7,507 nt of DNA from an uncultured Clostridia bacterium (lineage in GTDB: Bacteria > Bacillota > Clostridia > UBA1381): NCBI GenBank assembly GCA_910585795.1, contig CAJUFV010000215.1:1-7507 (forward strand). The letters run 5' to 3'. The translations under genes and the position numbers were made by a program. Positions 6,580 to 7,507 of this stretch are shown in pieces. The notes beneath the pieces were generated by a model that was not told the DNA's origin, searched no databases, and worked only from the letters and a program-made list of their open reading frames with translations. Each line of letters starts with the position of its first letter. Position 1 is the stretch's first letter.

Positions 6580-7269
6580 TTAATTCGATTGAAGTTCAAT
6601 CCTGTCAAGATATATAGAGGGTATGGTAATTTGACCGCTTCCTGTTGACTGATAGGAATATAACCCCATGGAGATTCCATATACAGTCACATAATCATCC
6701 TCAAGAATTCTTGATGCCACCATATCCTTAGGATATGCGACATATATAACACTATCATAACTTCCATTTACAGCAATTCTGTGATGTACCTCTGTGTCAC
6801 CCTCCATAACCTGAATAACCTTTCCGCTGTATGAAATACTTTTTCCTATATAGCTGTCAGGATTCCGCGCCAATTCCTTATAATCCACATACCCATAATT
6901 CTCACGCACAAACTCCTTTACCACAGGTTCAGGTGTTGGTGTTGGAAACGGTGTCGGTGCCGGCTCCAAAGTCGGAGTCTCTATTGTCTCAGCAGGTATT
7001 TGTGTGTTTTGACTTTTGGTCGGTTTTTCCGATGAATTCGATACACCGCACATTGTAAATGAACAAATTATAACTACTATTACCACAAGTATCACTGCTA
7101 TAATACAGCCTTTCTTTTTCACAAGCTTTTTTATATCATTATCATTCGTTAATGTTGGCTGATTACTCGAAAGTATATCAGACCCCGCATTATCTACCTG
7201 TGTACCGCATTCTTTACAGAACACGTCTTCATCATTAATTTTTCTTCCGCAATTTGAACATATTTTCAT
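6580..7269 (-). CDS. Zinc-ribbon, single-span membrane protein with OB-like C-terminal domain
   Basis: This 229-residue protein has a clear four-part layout but no assigned function. Residues 1-24 form a zinc ribbon, MKICSNCGRKI...FCKECGTQ, with Cys4, Cys7, Cys18 and Cys21 as ligands. A basic patch (47-53, KKLVKKK) precedes one membrane span at about 54-74. A Thr/Pro/Glu-rich linker (about 97-116, with TPFPTPTPEP) leads to a C-terminal domain at about 127-226 that begins VDYKELARNPDSYIGKSISYSGKVIQV. That last pattern resembles small OB-fold-like domains common in Firmicutes membrane proteins with zinc ribbons. The likely topology is zinc ribbon inside and the C-terminal domain outside. The start was set at the ATG at 7267-7269 because GGAGGG lies 7 nt before it. 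A frame extension to 7326 would begin upstream of the likely transcript start. The gene converges with the OLE operon and has its own regulated promoter. Confidence 0.85.
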   Translation of the reverse strand: MKICSNCGRKINDEDVFCKECGTQVDNAGSDILSSNQPTLTNDNDIKKLVKKKGCIIAVILVVIVVIICSFTMCGVSNSSEKPTKSQNTQIPAETIETPTLEPAPTPFPTPTPEPVVKEFVRENYGYVDYKELARNPDSYIGKSISYSGKVIQVMEGDTEVHHRIAVNGSYDSVIYVAYPKDMVASRILEDDYVTVYGISMGLYSYQSTGSGQITIPSIYLDRIELQSN

Positions 7270-7276
7270 AAGTATT

Positions 7277-7282
7277 CCCTCC
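7277..7282 (-). promoter_or_regulatory. Ribosome binding site that fixes the zinc-ribbon gene start
   Basis: On the minus strand GGAGGG is followed by a 7-nt spacer and the ATG at 7269-7267. This places the start directly before the zinc-ribbon motif and rules out the longer frame. Confidence 0.85.
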
Positions 7283-7290
7283 ACCATGTA

Positions 7291-7314
7291 TTTTGCACCT
7301 ATATAGGTGCAAAA
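7291..7314. promoter_or_regulatory. Palindromic operator 1 (TTGCACC-N6-GGTGCAA)
   Basis: A perfect 24-bp palindrome whose core is TTGCACC (7293-7299), TATATA, GGTGCAA (7306-7312), flanked by TT and AA. It covers the expected start site (about 7310) of the minus-strand zinc-ribbon gene. A dimeric repressor bound here would block transcription. The regulator is not identifiable from the window. Confidence 0.7.
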
Positions 7315-7321
7315 ATAGTAT
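7293..7321 (+). promoter_or_regulatory. Candidate divergent promoter for the right-edge gene
   Basis: On the plus strand TTGCAC (7293-7298) and TAGTAT (7316-7321) are spaced by 17 bp, giving a start near 7328 and a leader of about 59 nt before the TTG at 7387. The -35 box lies inside operator 1, and the -10 overlaps the -10 of the minus-strand promoter. The boxes are imperfect, so this is tentative. Confidence 0.3.
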
Positions 7322-7345
7322 AGCACAATGTTAGAATAAAGTCAA
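7317..7345 (-). promoter_or_regulatory. Sigma-A type promoter of the zinc-ribbon gene
   Basis: On the minus strand, -35 TTGACT (7345-7340) and -10 TATACT (7322-7317) are spaced by 17 bp. A TGn extension (7325-7323) directly precedes the -10 box. The boxes are identical to those of the OLE promoter. Operator 1 lies over the predicted start site and operator 2 just upstream of the -35 box. Confidence 0.85.
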
Positions 7346-7350
7346 TACTT

Positions 7351-7370
7351 TTGCACTTATTTTAGTGCAA
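7351..7370. promoter_or_regulatory. Palindromic operator 2 (TTGCACT-N6-AGTGCAA)
   Basis: TTGCACT (7351-7357) and AGTGCAA (7364-7370) flank TATTTT. The arm length and 6-bp spacing are the same as in operator 1, and the arms differ only in the seventh base with a compensating change. The two centres are 58 bp apart. The site abuts the -35 region of the minus-strand promoter and lies in the leader of the divergent plus-strand frame, so one regulator could control both. Confidence 0.65.
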
Positions 7371-7386
7371 TAATTCGAGGTGAAGG

Positions 7387-7507
7387 TTGAAACAAAAATC
7401 AAATAAAGAAAAATATAATACAGAAAAAAAAGGCATGGCAAACAGACCATCGTTAAATGGTCAAAAAGATTTGCATAATGGTCAGACTGGTGAGGGTTTC
7501 ACAATAT
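7387..7507 (+). CDS. 5' end of an unrecognised gene, cut by the window edge
   Basis: A frame beginning with TTG at 7387 stays open to the right edge, giving 40 codons. GAGG (7377-7380) lies 6 nt before the start. The visible N-terminus is very hydrophilic, rich in Lys, Asn, Gln and Glu, and shows no signal peptide or known motif. An in-frame ATG at 7435 (MANRPSLNGQ) is a possible alternative start, but only an A-rich, weak binding site precedes it. It is divergent from the zinc-ribbon gene and downstream of operator 2. Too little is visible to name a product. Confidence 0.45.
   Translation, partial: MKQKSNKEKYNTEKKGMANRPSLNGQKDLHNGQTGEGFTI

Noticed and set aside
7270..7326. Upstream extension of the zinc-ribbon gene to 7326
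   Set aside because: The added 19 residues would be encoded by operator and promoter sequence upstream of the predicted transcript start, and the internal ATG has a strong ribosome binding site.
7380..7406. GTG at 7380 as the start of the right-edge gene
   Set aside because: That frame meets a TAA stop after eight codons.
7445..7462. GACCAT/ATGGTC hairpin as a terminator or operator
   Set aside because: It is a 6-bp stem inside the open frame at the right edge, with A residues rather than a T run after it. Probably chance.

Overview
The window looks like a chromosomal piece of a low-to-moderate GC Gram-positive bacterium, most likely an anaerobic member of the Clostridia (Bacillota). The reasons are strong AGGAGG-type ribosome binding sites, a TTG start, textbook TTGACT/TATACT promoters with TGn extensions, a U-tailed intrinsic terminator, and above all an OLE RNA with its partner gene, a pair known from Firmicutes. 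No tRNA, rRNA, CRISPR array or insertion sequence was seen.

Region 1 (1-257) holds no recognisable gene. A short open frame reads in from the left edge and stops at 93, followed by non-coding sequence with weak hairpins. Region 2 (258-6577) is one apparent transcription unit of about 6.3 kb. It begins with a near-consensus promoter (258-286) and then a ~600-nt structured RNA that I recognise as OLE (Ornate, Large, Extremophilic) RNA, at about 300-896. A short AT-rich linker follows, then oapA (OLE-associated membrane protein, TTG start), dxs (first step of the MEP isoprenoid pathway), tlyA (rRNA 2'-O-methyltransferase), ispE (fourth step of MEP), and two paralogous membrane-anchored coiled-coil proteins of unknown function. 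Gaps between the genes are 13-21 nt, each gene has its own ribosome binding site, and the unit ends at a perfect 13-bp hairpin with a U tract (6540-6577).

Region 3 (6580-7507) is separate. A minus-strand gene encodes a zinc-ribbon, single-membrane-span, Pro/Thr-linker protein with an OB-like C-terminal domain. It has its own strong promoter, flanked by two matching palindromes (TTGCACY-N6-RGTGCAA) that look like operators for an unidentified repressor. A divergent plus-strand reading frame with a TTG start begins at 7387 and runs off the right edge.

How the parts fit: OLE RNA and OapA form a membrane-bound ribonucleoprotein in better studied species, linked there to tolerance of cold, short-chain alcohols and magnesium. 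Co-transcription with dxs and tlyA is a known OLE context. The addition of ispE and of the two coiled-coil envelope proteins is the less familiar part here, and any functional link to the OLE particle is inference.
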